9,682 nucleotides of DNA from Chloroflexota bacterium (GCA_002730795.1 PCAX01000072.1:1-9682), one strand, 5' to 3'; counted from the stretch's first letter, positions 1 to 7,268 are shown. Notes: generated from the letters alone by a model not told the origin. Program-made: numbers and translations.

Positions 1-1776
1 CTTAAAGATGAAAAATCTAGGGGTCTCACAATAGAACCGGGGTTTGGTTGGATGGATTTACCATCAGGGCGCCGTGTAAGTGTTGTAGATGTCCCTGGAC
101 ATGAGAGATTTATAAAAAATATGGTCCTAGGAGCATCCAGCATTGACGTTGCGCTCATCGTCATTGCCGCCGATGAAGGAATCATGCCACAAACCATAGA
201 ACATTGTTCAATTTTACAAATCTACGGAGTGACTGATGCAATCGTAGTAATTTCAAAGAGGGACTTAGTCGACGATGAATGGTTCGAATATCTAAAGGAG
301 GAAATTACAGAATATTTCATCACCAAAAACGTTTTTCCTGACGCCCCTATTGTCCCTGTATCAACAACAAAAAATATTGGTTTCGAACAGTTAAAATTGC
401 AAATAGACAAAACCGTCGGCAATAAACAAAATCACATGAATTTTACCTACCCGAGAATTCCAATCGATCGGGTGTTCAATAAACCGGGCTTTGGTACAGT
501 CATTACGGGCAAAGTCCTAAACATGGAAATACATACTGGTGATCAATTAGAACTTCTGCCATCTCTAGATCCCGTCAGGGTACGGACTATTCAGGTACAC
601 GGCAAAAAGGTTGATAGAGCCCTACCAGGAAGCAGAATCGCTATAAATCTTGGAAACACCAACACTGATAACGTTTCAAAAGGAAATATTCTAGCCACTC
701 CCGGAACAATACGACCAACGATTGCTTTTGACGGTTATTTTAACTGTAGTGAAACTTTTCCTAGATATCTGAAGCACAATCACAAGGTGACTGTTTTTAC
801 GGGAACCGATGAGGTAGAGGGCACCGCCCGCATTTTCGGTAAAAACGACATTCAAAAGGGTGAAAGTGGCTGGATTCAAGTAAAAACAGTGAGAAACATT
901 TCCGTAACTCATGGTGATTTTTACATTTTAAGGGATAGTGAAGAAACTATAGGGGGCGGAAAAGTACTAATCCCAAATGCAAAACGACACAAAAGAGAAA
1001 ACCATCCCAATTTAATAAAGAAACTGGAATTTTTGCAAGCACGCAAGTATTCTACCGTAATAAAAAACCATATTGATGAATACCCTATTACCACCAAAGA
1101 AGAAATATTTGAAGAGTGCCAAATAAACTATCGGATTATAGATAATATTTTAACCAACATGGAGGATGATAAATATTTACTCCTGTTATCTAACAAAAAT
1201 GATAGCTACTTTATAACACAAAATAGACTACAGATAATGATTGAGAAAATTGTAGGAATTGTAAACAAGTACCATAAAGATAATGCTTCAAGACCAGGAA
1301 TACCCGTTGAAGAATGCAGGTTTTCGATGGGTTTACGGGTAGGACCTTTCCAAGCATTGGTTAAATACCTGGAATTACACAATTACTTACAAATAAAATC
1401 AGCAAATCTCTGTTATCCAAATTACGAACCTACCTTGTCAAAAATTCAGTTAGGTGAAGCAAAACAATTTGTTAAAGATCTTAAAAATTACGGATACACT
1501 CCACCGGGAAATATCCCAATTACCCAAGAGATTTTAGATTTCCTTACATTGAATGGAGAAGTAGTAAAAATTTCCAGTGATATTTTTTATGAAAAAAATA
1601 CCGCAAATGAGCTAATTAATGGCATCAAAGAATTGGCTTACAAAGATAATGAAATCACAATCTCTTCCGTTAGAGATAAATTCGGAACAAGTCGTAAATA
1701 TACATTGGCGATTCTTGAATACATGGATAGTAAAAATATCACTAGGCGAAACGGAGACTTACGTTACATTAGATGA
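1..1776 (+). CDS. selB: Selenocysteine-specific elongation factor SelB, 5' end cut by window edge
   Basis: SelB is the GTPase that brings selenocysteyl-tRNA to ribosomes at UGA codons marked by a SECIS hairpin. The reading frame is open from base 1. The ATG at 52 lies inside the GTPase domain and is not the start. Counting from base 1, the frame shows the switch I segment RGLTIEPGFGW (7-17), G3 motif DVPGH (30-34), G4 as SKRD (85-88) and a G5-like STTK (about 121). Beta-barrel domains follow, with VFNKPGFGTVITG typical of EF-Tu-like domain 2. The last 110 residues match the winged-helix end of SelB, including FGTSRKYTLAILEYMD and a final RRNGDLRYIR. Only about 30 N-terminal residues, with the P-loop, are missing, giving a full length near 620, normal for SelB. 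It ends in TGA overlapping the next gene. No selA, selD or tRNA-Sec gene is in the window. Confidence 0.95.
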   Translation, partial: LKDEKSRGLTIEPGFGWMDLPSGRRVSVVDVPGHERFIKNMVLGASSIDVALIVIAADEGIMPQTIEHCSILQIYGVTDAIVVISKRDLVDDEWFEYLKEEITEYFITKNVFPDAPIVPVSTTKNIGFEQLKLQIDKTVGNKQNHMNFTYPRIPIDRVFNKPGFGTVITGKVLNMEIHTGDQLELLPSLDPVRVRTIQVHGKKVDRALPGSRIAINLGNTNTDNVSKGNILATPGTIRPTIAFDGYFNCSETFPRYLKHNHKVTVFTGTDEVEGTARIFGKNDIQKGESGWIQVKTVRNISVTHGDFYILRDSEETIGGGKVLIPNAKRHKRENHPNLIKKLEFLQARKYSTVIKNHIDEYPITTKEEIFEECQINYRIIDNILTNMEDDKYLLLLSNKNDSYFITQNRLQIMIEKIVGIVNKYHKDNASRPGIPVEECRFSMGLRVGPFQALVKYLELHNYLQIKSANLCYPNYEPTLSKIQLGEAKQFVKDLKNYGYTPPGNIPITQEILDFLTLNGEVVKISSDIFYEKNTANELINGIKELAYKDNEITISSVRDKFGTSRKYTLAILEYMDSKNITRRNGDLRYIR

Positions 1777-2243
1777 AATCAAATAACCGTTTAACATTGA
1801 CAATTCGAAACCGTGAACACCTAGTTTCAAATATTTCTTCACTTCTCAGAACTCTTCAAGCAGCCGTCAGGGAGTCAGGCGATAACATCGTCGAAAAATC
1901 TCAAAAAGAGAAAATTGTTTTGGTACTACAAACTACCACAGATAAACAAAACTGCATTTATTCCTTTTCCTTTAGGTCTAAAGGAGATTTTGATTCGAAT
2001 AAACATGCTGAGAAAATATTTACTTCATTCATTGGTCGCGTTGACAAGGAAATAAATTCAAGTACCCAAAAAACATTATGGGGAACATCGGTAAAATCAA
2101 TCAAGGAAACTGAAGGAGATACAACAAACAATCGTCTTCGGTTATTTTTATCAGATTTTTCAAGGTTAGGCATCGCAAGATTAGAATTCCAAAACAAAAA
2201 ATTTATTCTAAAAGACGGAAATATTTTATCTTCTTATCGATAA
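1773..2243 (+). CDS. Conserved-looking hypothetical protein coupled to selB
   Basis: I do not recognise this 156-residue protein. Its ATG overlaps the selB stop as ATGA, so it is probably translated by coupling; no good Shine-Dalgarno sequence is seen. It has no signal peptide or membrane segment and should be cytosolic. The sequence alternates predicted strands and helices: a start rich in Thr, Leu and Ile, an amphipathic helix (about 15-33), a strand KIVLVLQT (47-54), a second strand YSFSF (63-67), a helix (78-93), a TLWG turn (101-104), and an end with LFLSDFSRLGIARLEF (124-139) followed by a short beta hairpin. Absence of low complexity and its tight link to selB suggest a real gene. The location alone does not show a role in selenoprotein synthesis. 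It is the last gene on this strand before a convergent junction. Confidence 0.75.
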   Translation: MKSNNRLTLTIRNREHLVSNISSLLRTLQAAVRESGDNIVEKSQKEKIVLVLQTTTDKQNCIYSFSFRSKGDFDSNKHAEKIFTSFIGRVDKEINSSTQKTLWGTSVKSIKETEGDTTNNRLRLFLSDFSRLGIARLEFQNKKFILKDGNILSSYR

Positions 2244-2264
2244 ACAGTTCCTGTCTGTCTTATC
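2239..2264. repeat. Imperfect hairpin at convergent gene ends
   Basis: GATAAACAG (2239-2247) can pair with CTGT-C-TTATC (2255-2264), giving a nine-pair stem with one bulged base and a seven-base loop. It starts over the stop codon of the selB-linked gene and lies in the 38-base gap between convergent genes. It could slow or end transcription from either side, but no T-run follows on either strand, so it is not a convincing intrinsic terminator. Confidence 0.3.
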
Positions 2265-2281
2265 AATGAAAATCACCTACT

Positions 2282-2638
2282 TTAATACCTACCCATTTTT
2301 TCCAAATCTCCATCATCTATCCCAAAATAATGGGCGACTTCATGTAAAACTGTTTCCCTAATATTAACTTTCAATTCTTCGATCGAGTTAGAAATTTCTA
2401 TTAGCGGTTTCTCATAAATGGTTATTACATCAGGCATGTACGATTGGTCGTTATATCTATCGATTAAAGGTATACCCTCAAAAACCCCTAATAAATTTTG
2501 TTCATTGTCGTCTTCAATTTTGATTTCTAAATTAGTCATATGTTGTATAAATAATTCTGGTATATTTTCAACAGCTTCCTTAACCATTCTTTCGAAAACC
2601 TTGTTATCTTCTAAAAACAATGGTTTCACACTATTCAA
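2282..2638 (-). CDS. Small zincin-like metallopeptidase family protein
   Basis: The product, 118 residues from the TTG at 2638, belongs to the short bacterial metallopeptidase family with a minimal zincin fold (Pfam Zincin_1 type, as I recall). The zinc site HEVAHYFGIDD runs from 99 to 109, with His99 and His103 as ligands, Glu100 as catalytic base and an Asp (108 or 109) as likely third ligand. The central LLGVFEGIPL (49-58) and PDVITIYEKP (69-78) match the usual family pattern. It is cytosolic by sequence. Substrates are unknown for the family. The start is uncertain: TTG at 2638 overlaps nfo by eight bases; GTG at 2629 lies one base after the nfo stop; ATG at 2587 would cut into the family's conserved first helix. 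Either of the first two implies translation coupled to nfo. Confidence 0.85.
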   Translation of the reverse strand: MNSVKPLFLEDNKVFERMVKEAVENIPELFIQHMTNLEIKIEDDNEQNLLGVFEGIPLIDRYNDQSYMPDVITIYEKPLIEISNSIEELKVNIRETVLHEVAHYFGIDDGDLEKMGRY

Positions 2639-3470
2639 GAATTTTTCTTACTCGTTTGATGTTTTCTTTATCAGGACCATTTCCTTCTATCCCTGGAACT
2701 TCAAGGTACATAGGTATTCCATTAATCTCTTTTCTATTCAAAAAATTTCCCAGGCCATTAGAGCCAATAAAACCGTCACCAATATTTTCGTGCCGATCTA
2801 CACGAGAGTTGATTTCTTTCTTCGAATCATTCAAATGAACTGCTTTCAATAGGTTGAGACCTATTGTTTTATTGAAAGTATTAAAAGTACTATCGAGTCC
2901 TCTTGGTGAACTTATGTCATAACCAGCTGCCCATACATGCTGCGTATCCATACAAACCCCAACTCTGGGGTTATTTATATCATTCAATAGATTTGCGATT
3001 TCTTCAAAATTTGAACCAATATGATCTCCAGATCCAGCACTAGTTTCAAGTAAAAGTAGAGAATCACCGTCTACGTCTTCCAAAATTTCTTTCACTATAT
3101 TGGAAAATTGATCTCTAATTGATTCAAATCCTTGACCTCGGTGAGAGGCGGGATGGAATACAAGACCTAAAGCTCCTATTTGATTGGCAATGGTGAACTC
3201 TTTATGCAATGCCACCGATGATTTTCCCCGTAGAGTAGCATCAGGAGAACCCAAAGCAATCAAATATTTACCGTGAACTAGTGTTGGGCCTAGTTCAGAT
3301 TTATCCATTTCTATATTATATAATTCGATTTTCTCCTCACTCAATGTTGGTACATTCCACATTCGAGGAGAAGAAACAAATATCTGTATACAGTCAGCAC
3401 CAATTTTTTTTCCTCTGATAACACCCTTATCCAACCCGCCCGCTGTAGAGACATGAGCACCAATAAACAT
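2631..3470 (-). CDS. nfo: Endonuclease IV (AP endonuclease / deoxyribonuclease IV)
   Basis: This DNA base-excision repair enzyme cleaves the backbone 5' to abasic sites using a three-zinc centre in a TIM barrel. The 279-residue product is of usual length and starts MFIGAHVSTAGGLDKG, the family's N terminus. All nine expected metal ligands align by motif: His66 (VHGKYLIALGSPD), His106 (FHPASH), Glu142 (LLETSAG), Asp175 and His178 (MDTQHVWAAGYD), His212 (HLNDSK), Asp225 and His227 (RVDRHENIGDG), and Glu257 (YLEVPG). I chose ATG 3470 because AGGAGG lies nine bases upstream and homologues begin there. The frame stays open to 3536, but those extra 22 residues look unlike the family and would begin near the predicted transcription start. 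It is followed by an overlapping metallopeptidase gene. Confidence 0.96.
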   Translation of the reverse strand: MFIGAHVSTAGGLDKGVIRGKKIGADCIQIFVSSPRMWNVPTLSEEKIELYNIEMDKSELGPTLVHGKYLIALGSPDATLRGKSSVALHKEFTIANQIGALGLVFHPASHRGQGFESIRDQFSNIVKEILEDVDGDSLLLLETSAGSGDHIGSNFEEIANLLNDINNPRVGVCMDTQHVWAAGYDISSPRGLDSTFNTFNKTIGLNLLKAVHLNDSKKEINSRVDRHENIGDGFIGSNGLGNFLNRKEINGIPMYLEVPGIEGNGPDKENIKRVRKILE

Positions 3471-3479
3471 TATGAATAA

Positions 3480-3485
3480 CCTCCT
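3480..3485 (-). promoter_or_regulatory. Strong ribosome binding site of nfo
   Basis: On the minus strand the sequence reads AGGAGG, nine bases before the ATG at 3470. It decides the nfo start against the longer open frame that begins at 3536. Confidence 0.85.
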
Positions 3486-3537
3486 GTAAAGTTCAAATAT
3501 CTGGGAAGCAACAACCATTACCTGGTCATAAAACAAA

Positions 3538-3566
3538 ATTATACAGACGTTGTGGTGAGGATTTAA
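3538..3566 (-). promoter_or_regulatory. Candidate promoter for nfo
   Basis: A perfect TATAAT -10 box (3538-3543, minus strand) is preceded, with an exact 17-base spacer, by TTAAAT (3561-3566), a weak -35 box matching three of six consensus positions and overlapping the secF stop codon. The predicted transcript would start near 3531 and leave a leader of about 60 bases before nfo. AT-rich DNA gives such matches by chance, so this is moderate evidence that nfo and the metallopeptidase gene can be transcribed apart from secDF. Confidence 0.5.
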
Positions 3567-4462
3567 ATTTTTCTACGCCAAAAAAGTATGCCCCGTGAAT
3601 CCCAGGCAACCAAAATTTGGGCAGCTATAAAGATAGAACTATAAGTACCTACAATGACTCCAGACAATAGCACGTAGAGAAAATCTCTCAGTGACACTCC
3701 ACCAAAAAGCAATATCGCCAATATAACCGTTAGGGTTGTAACACTCGTACCTAAGGACCTCGTTATCGATTCGTTAATTGATATATTGACATTAGCCCTG
3801 AATGCCCTATTTGGAGCAAGGGATACATTTTCTCTCACTCTGTCAAAAATAACTATGGTATCGTTCACTGAATACCCAATGGTTGTCAAAATTCCCACTA
3901 TAAATATGGAGTTGACCTCAGAACCTACCACAATACCTAAAATGGTAAATATTCCCAAGACAATTACTATATCGTGTACCAGAGCTAAAATTGCTGCAAC
4001 AGCATATTTATACGATTCTGGAACTGACCTGAATGCGTACATGATGTATAACATCACAAACAAAACCGCCACTGATACAGCAATTACGGCATTCTTAACC
4101 GTATCATCGGCCACTGATTTTCCGACGGAAGTGGTAGCTAATGTAATTAATTTTACATCTTGGATCTCTCTAAGTTTTTCGTCAATTACGTCTTTACCAG
4201 TGTCCCCAAGGTCAGTGGTTCTTACAAAATACTCATCTGTTCCGCTCTTCTGAATAACAGCATTTCCATGGCCAGATTTCTCCAACGCATTACGGATAGA
4301 CGAAAGACCTGGATCGCCACCTTCAAATTTATAAGTGATGCTTGTACCAGACGCAAAGTCAATACCAAGATTAAGTCCCGGTACAAAAAGTATTACCACT
4401 GCTATTACGGATAAAACCATTGATACAGTAAGAAAATATATTCGCTTCCCAATAAAATCCAT
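3563..4462 (-). CDS. secF: Protein translocase subunit SecF
   Basis: SecF pairs with SecD in the membrane next to SecYEG and uses the proton motive force to pull exported proteins across. The 299-residue product has a first membrane segment (about 8-27), the SecF signature LGIDFASGT (32-40), a short extracytoplasmic P1 domain (about 45-110), then five more membrane segments. Key motifs are VHD (162-164) in the fourth helix region and TTIGYSVNDTIVIFDRVREN (193-212), the conserved RND-like core. Length is normal. Its ATG at 4462 shares one base with the secD stop (TGATG), so the two are translationally coupled and probably made in similar amounts. The P1 domain has a unit resembling those in the SecD insertion (see findings). 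Confidence 0.97.
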   Translation of the reverse strand: MDFIGKRIYFLTVSMVLSVIAVVILFVPGLNLGIDFASGTSITYKFEGGDPGLSSIRNALEKSGHGNAVIQKSGTDEYFVRTTDLGDTGKDVIDEKLREIQDVKLITLATTSVGKSVADDTVKNAVIAVSVAVLFVMLYIMYAFRSVPESYKYAVAAILALVHDIVIVLGIFTILGIVVGSEVNSIFIVGILTTIGYSVNDTIVIFDRVRENVSLAPNRAFRANVNISINESITRSLGTSVTTLTVILAILLFGGVSLRDFLYVLLSGVIVGTYSSIFIAAQILVAWDSRGILFWRRKI

Positions 4463-6438
4463 CAGCTTCTTCCACTATTTTCAATTTCATCTGACACCGG
4501 CATAAACAGTCCGGTTTTCTTACCTACAGGAGTTGACGCTATGGCTCTCAGAAATACTCTACTCGCGAAAAAAGCTGTGAACATACTGAGCATTACACCT
4601 ATAACAAGAGTTAATGCGAATCCTTGCATAATACTTGTTCCGAATCTGTCCCCAAACCAAAACAAAACAGAAGCAACGATTATCGTTGATAAATTTCCGT
4701 CACGTATAGATGGCCACGCCCTATCAAAACCAGTATTAATAGCTGCCAAAAGACCTCTTCCTGCTCGTAATTCTTCTTTTGTCCTTTCAGCAATCAAAAC
4801 ATTGGCATCCACTGCAAAACCTAATGAAAGAATTACAGCTGCGGCACCCGACAAGGTAAGAACTACAGGAAGAATTTTGAAAATAGACAATAAAATGATG
4901 GCATATGAAAACAGAGCCAACGCTGAAACTACCCCGGGAATTCTATAGTACGATACCATAAATACCAACAAAATGACCATACCAATCGATCCTGCGACTA
5001 AACTACGCCGAAGTGAATCCTCGCCAAGTAAAGCGTCAACATTTCGTTCCTGGGTCAGTTCTAATCCTAAAGGCAGAGCACCTGAACGTAATTGGATTGC
5101 GATAGTTCTAGTAGTATCAGACGTAAACCCTGGACCCTCTATAAAAGCCCTGCCACCTGCAATGCCAGTACTTGCATATGGGGCTACCAATTCGTCACCA
5201 TCTAAGTAAACCGCTAATCTATCATCTTCCCTAGCAATTCTGTCCGTAACTTCATAGAAAGCTTCACCTCCCCCATCATTAAACACTAATTGAACTATAG
5301 GTTTATTTAAATTTTGGGATATATCCGGATACGCATCTACGAGATCACTAGCATCAATTTCTGTAGCAGTCTCATTGTAATAAGTAGGATTATTACATCT
5401 CTCAAATTCCCATGCAGCCTGAGGTATCCCATCAGGCGGCCAAGGAATATCTGGATCAACATTGTTCAAATCGCCACATTCTCGATATTTGAATTCTAAC
5501 ATTGCGGTGGAACCGATAAGCCGTTTCGCTTCCTGAATACCACCACCAACAGTCCACTGTGTTATATCACCCTCATGAAAGAAAAATTGAAGATTTCCCA
5601 ATTCACGCAGGCTTTGTTTTATGTCTTGTACTTGCGATATTTGCCCATCATAACGTAGACCGTAGATAACTGCCGAAAAAGTTCCTTCAGCACCTTGCAA
5701 CATCTCAATTTCTGCCTTTTCAAGTTCAAACGAATCAAAAACATGTTTGACTTCATCAATGGTAGGAAATTTGTAATCGGTTGGTTCTGCGTCGTTAGAT
5801 TTAGACTCAGTTTCGGAAGGACTTTTGTCTTCGATTAAATCTGGGTTGATGTAGGAAAAATGTATTACGACTGGGAATTTTTCCGATAATTGTTTTTGCC
5901 AGAGCTGTATGGTTTCTGGATTAATCGACGTAGTATCACCGGTCAATAAATCTTCATCTACATCCTCAAGATTTACTGTATAAGATGTATCTTCGTTTTG
6001 ACTGACCGTAGTACTACTTATGCCAATTTTATCTCTGAAAAAGTTTTCAATGGTACTGGTCTGAACAGTATTCCCATTGAAGGATAGAGTTAGATTAAGA
6101 CCCTTTTGACCGGGAAGTTGAACTAAAAGACGGTCTGGGGGATTGCTACCTAATAATTGAACATTTGGTTCTGAAACCCCAAATTCATTAACTCTCTTTT
6201 CTACTATCTTCCTAACCCCCTCAACGTCCTCACTTGTAAACGATTGATCTTCTTGGGGCATAAATTTATAAACGAGGTGGGTCCCACCTTCAAGATCAAG
6301 CCCCAATTTTAGACCCAGAGGCGAATTTTTTTCACCTCTTTCAAAAGATCCAATCGTAATTTTGGGAGTTAGAATTATACCTAATCCAACAATAACGAGA
6401 ATTATTATTAGGAATATACCCTTTGAGTTCCTAAACAA
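4462..6438 (-). CDS. secD: Protein translocase subunit SecD with enlarged extracytoplasmic domain
   Basis: This is the larger half of the SecDF motor. Of 658 residues, the first membrane helix is at about 7-24, followed by LGLDLEGGTHLVYKF (45-59) and the P1 base element KRVNEFGVSEPNVQLLGSN (81-99) ending in LLVQLPGQ. The usual next element, AKRLIGSTAMLEF (304-316), appears only after about 190 extra residues. A late P1 part (378-460) ends in RSGALPLGLEL. Five membrane helices follow, with the proton-path motif FAVDANVLIAERTKEEL (541-557), Asp544 matching E. coli Asp519. TAA directly precedes the start in frame, and no ATG precedes the first helix, so TTG at 6438 is the most likely start. The Shine-Dalgarno sequence is poor. 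Two cysteines (321, 348) could form a disulfide outside the cell. Confidence 0.95.
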   Translation of the reverse strand: MFRNSKGIFLIIILVIVGLGIILTPKITIGSFERGEKNSPLGLKLGLDLEGGTHLVYKFMPQEDQSFTSEDVEGVRKIVEKRVNEFGVSEPNVQLLGSNPPDRLLVQLPGQKGLNLTLSFNGNTVQTSTIENFFRDKIGISSTTVSQNEDTSYTVNLEDVDEDLLTGDTTSINPETIQLWQKQLSEKFPVVIHFSYINPDLIEDKSPSETESKSNDAEPTDYKFPTIDEVKHVFDSFELEKAEIEMLQGAEGTFSAVIYGLRYDGQISQVQDIKQSLRELGNLQFFFHEGDITQWTVGGGIQEAKRLIGSTAMLEFKYRECGDLNNVDPDIPWPPDGIPQAAWEFERCNNPTYYNETATEIDASDLVDAYPDISQNLNKPIVQLVFNDGGGEAFYEVTDRIAREDDRLAVYLDGDELVAPYASTGIAGGRAFIEGPGFTSDTTRTIAIQLRSGALPLGLELTQERNVDALLGEDSLRRSLVAGSIGMVILLVFMVSYYRIPGVVSALALFSYAIILLSIFKILPVVLTLSGAAAVILSLGFAVDANVLIAERTKEELRAGRGLLAAINTGFDRAWPSIRDGNLSTIIVASVLFWFGDRFGTSIMQGFALTLVIGVMLSMFTAFFASRVFLRAIASTPVGKKTGLFMPVSDEIENSGRS

Positions 6439-6452
6439 TTAAACAAATACTC

Positions 6453-6483
6453 ACAACAAAAACGCCACAAACTGTGGCGCCTT
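6453..6483 (-). terminator. Intrinsic terminator-like hairpin just before secD
   Basis: On the minus strand CGCCACA pairs perfectly with TGTGGCG around a three-base GTT loop (6463-6479). The stem can be lengthened by two G-U and two A-U pairs, and it is followed by TTTTTGTTGT. This is a fair rho-independent terminator for the priA-def transcript. No T-run follows on the plus strand. Its T-run ends about 15 bases before the secD start, so any secDF message begun upstream must read through it; it may act as an attenuator. Confidence 0.65.
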
Positions 6484-6506
6484 AAAATGTATCCTTCAAT
6501 AACAAC

Positions 6507-6522
6507 AAACTTTCTAAAGTTT
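6507..6522. repeat. Inverted repeat in secD leader
   Basis: AAACTTT and AAAGTTT are exact inverted seven-base arms around two central bases. As RNA the two-base loop is too tight, so the inner pair would open. It may be an operator-like palindrome or a second leader hairpin upstream of the terminator-like stem. It is AT-only except for one G-C pair per arm, so chance is possible. Confidence 0.3.
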
Positions 6523-6553
6523 AGTAGACAGACTTTAATTTAAGTCGTCTCAA

Positions 6554-6562
6554 AGTATAGCA
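6554..6562 (-). promoter_or_regulatory. Candidate extended -10 promoter for secDF
   Basis: The minus strand reads TGCTATACT, an extended -10 element (TGn plus TATACT, five of six matches to TATAAT). No good -35 box is seen at 16-18 bases, as is allowed for this promoter class. Transcription would begin near 6547, giving a leader of about 110 bases with the palindrome and the terminator-like hairpin. It lies in the 172-base gap between def and secD, the only gap wide enough for a secD promoter. Confidence 0.45.
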
Positions 6563-6610
6563 CCTAATACACCAAATCCGATGGGCTCTTTTAGTCCGAA
6601 AAATAACGTT

Positions 6611-7255
6611 TTATTCACGATCTAGTAAATATCCTGCGTCATATAAGTCATATTGTAATTCTGATAATGAGGAATCAGAATACACTTTATTTAATTCAAC
6701 CCGGGTTTTTAATCGTTCGTAAGTATCATTATTTTTAACGTTAACCGTTACGTCCAAATCATGATTGTGAGATTCCAACGAATTTTCTGTAACTGGTCGA
6801 GTCAAATGTTGATGAGCAACCAGATGATCTACAAAAAGAATCCCATTAAGATGATCAATTTCATGTTCGATGGCCTGAGCTAACAAATCCTCAGCTGATA
6901 TCTTAAAATACGAACCATTCCTATCAATCCAACGCGCTTCTACTGTAATAGACCGAGTCAACAAACCTTGATAACCAGGGAAGGATAAACAACCCTCTCT
7001 AACCTGTCTAACTCCAGAACTAGCCTGTATCTCAGGGTTTACCAAAACTCTATGGTCTTCCTCTGGCAAATGAAGAGTCACCACTCGTTTCAAAACCCCA
7101 ACTTGATTAGCAGCCAAACCAATTCCACCAGCGTAATCCATAGTTTCAATCATATCGTCAGAAAGTGATTTTACAGAATGATCGATTGCTTTCACAATCC
7201 TACATTTTTTTCTAAGTATAGGGTCTGGGAACGTTCTAATTTTTCTTAGCGACAT
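6611..7255 (-). CDS. def: Peptide deformylase
   Basis: Removes the formyl group from the first methionine of new proteins at the ribosome, using a metal ion (usually iron). The 214-residue product shows all three family motifs: GIGLAANQVG (44-53), EGCLS (87-91, metal ligand Cys89) and HEIDHLNG (131-138, ligands His131 and His135, catalytic Glu132). Asn replaces the more common Pro in motif one, a variant also found in actinobacterial enzymes. The catalytic domain ends near 150. A tail of about 60 residues follows that is polar and ends in an acidic, Tyr- and Leu-containing segment, unlike the usual short basic end. Start ATG 7255 has AGGAGA seven bases upstream. The usual partner fmt (methionyl-tRNA formyltransferase) is not next to it. 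It lies 12 bases after priA and is probably cotranscribed with it. Confidence 0.96.
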   Translation of the reverse strand: MSLRKIRTFPDPILRKKCRIVKAIDHSVKSLSDDMIETMDYAGGIGLAANQVGVLKRVVTLHLPEEDHRVLVNPEIQASSGVRQVREGCLSFPGYQGLLTRSITVEARWIDRNGSYFKISAEDLLAQAIEHEIDHLNGILFVDHLVAHQHLTRPVTENSLESHNHDLDVTVNVKNNDTYERLKTRVELNKVYSDSSLSELQYDLYDAGYLLDRE

Positions 7256-7262
7256 ATTCCAA

Positions 7263-7268
7263 TCTCCT
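7263..7268 (-). promoter_or_regulatory. Ribosome binding site of def touching the priA stop
   Basis: AGGAGA on the minus strand lies seven bases before the def ATG. Its first A is the last base of the priA TAA stop, so ribosomes ending priA sit over this site, favouring linked translation. Confidence 0.8.

Noticed and set aside
1774..1776. The selB TGA as a possible selenocysteine codon read through into a longer protein.
   Set aside because: The frame meets TAA after only six further codons, the SelB C terminus is already complete at RYIR, and TGA is explained by the ATGA overlap with the next gene.
2418..2852. Open frame of 144 codons on the plus strand opposite the metallopeptidase and nfo genes.
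   Set aside because: It is antisense to two well supported genes, spans their junction and shows no protein-like family features. The same holds for the antisense frames at 3786-4253, 4541-4948 and 8784-9095.
3471..3536. A 22-residue N-terminal extension of endonuclease IV.
   Set aside because: The strong AGGAGG lies just before ATG 3470, the family begins there, and the extension would start at about the predicted transcription start.
4462..4464. The secD TGA as a selenocysteine codon.
   Set aside because: SecD ends normally, the continuing frame has no family similarity and soon stops, and TGA forms the coupled start of secF.
6485..6511. A mini-ORF (TTG start, eight codons, TAA) in the secD leader as a regulatory leader peptide.
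   Set aside because: There is no ATG or convincing ribosome binding site, and an eight-codon frame from a TTG in AT-rich DNA is expected by chance.
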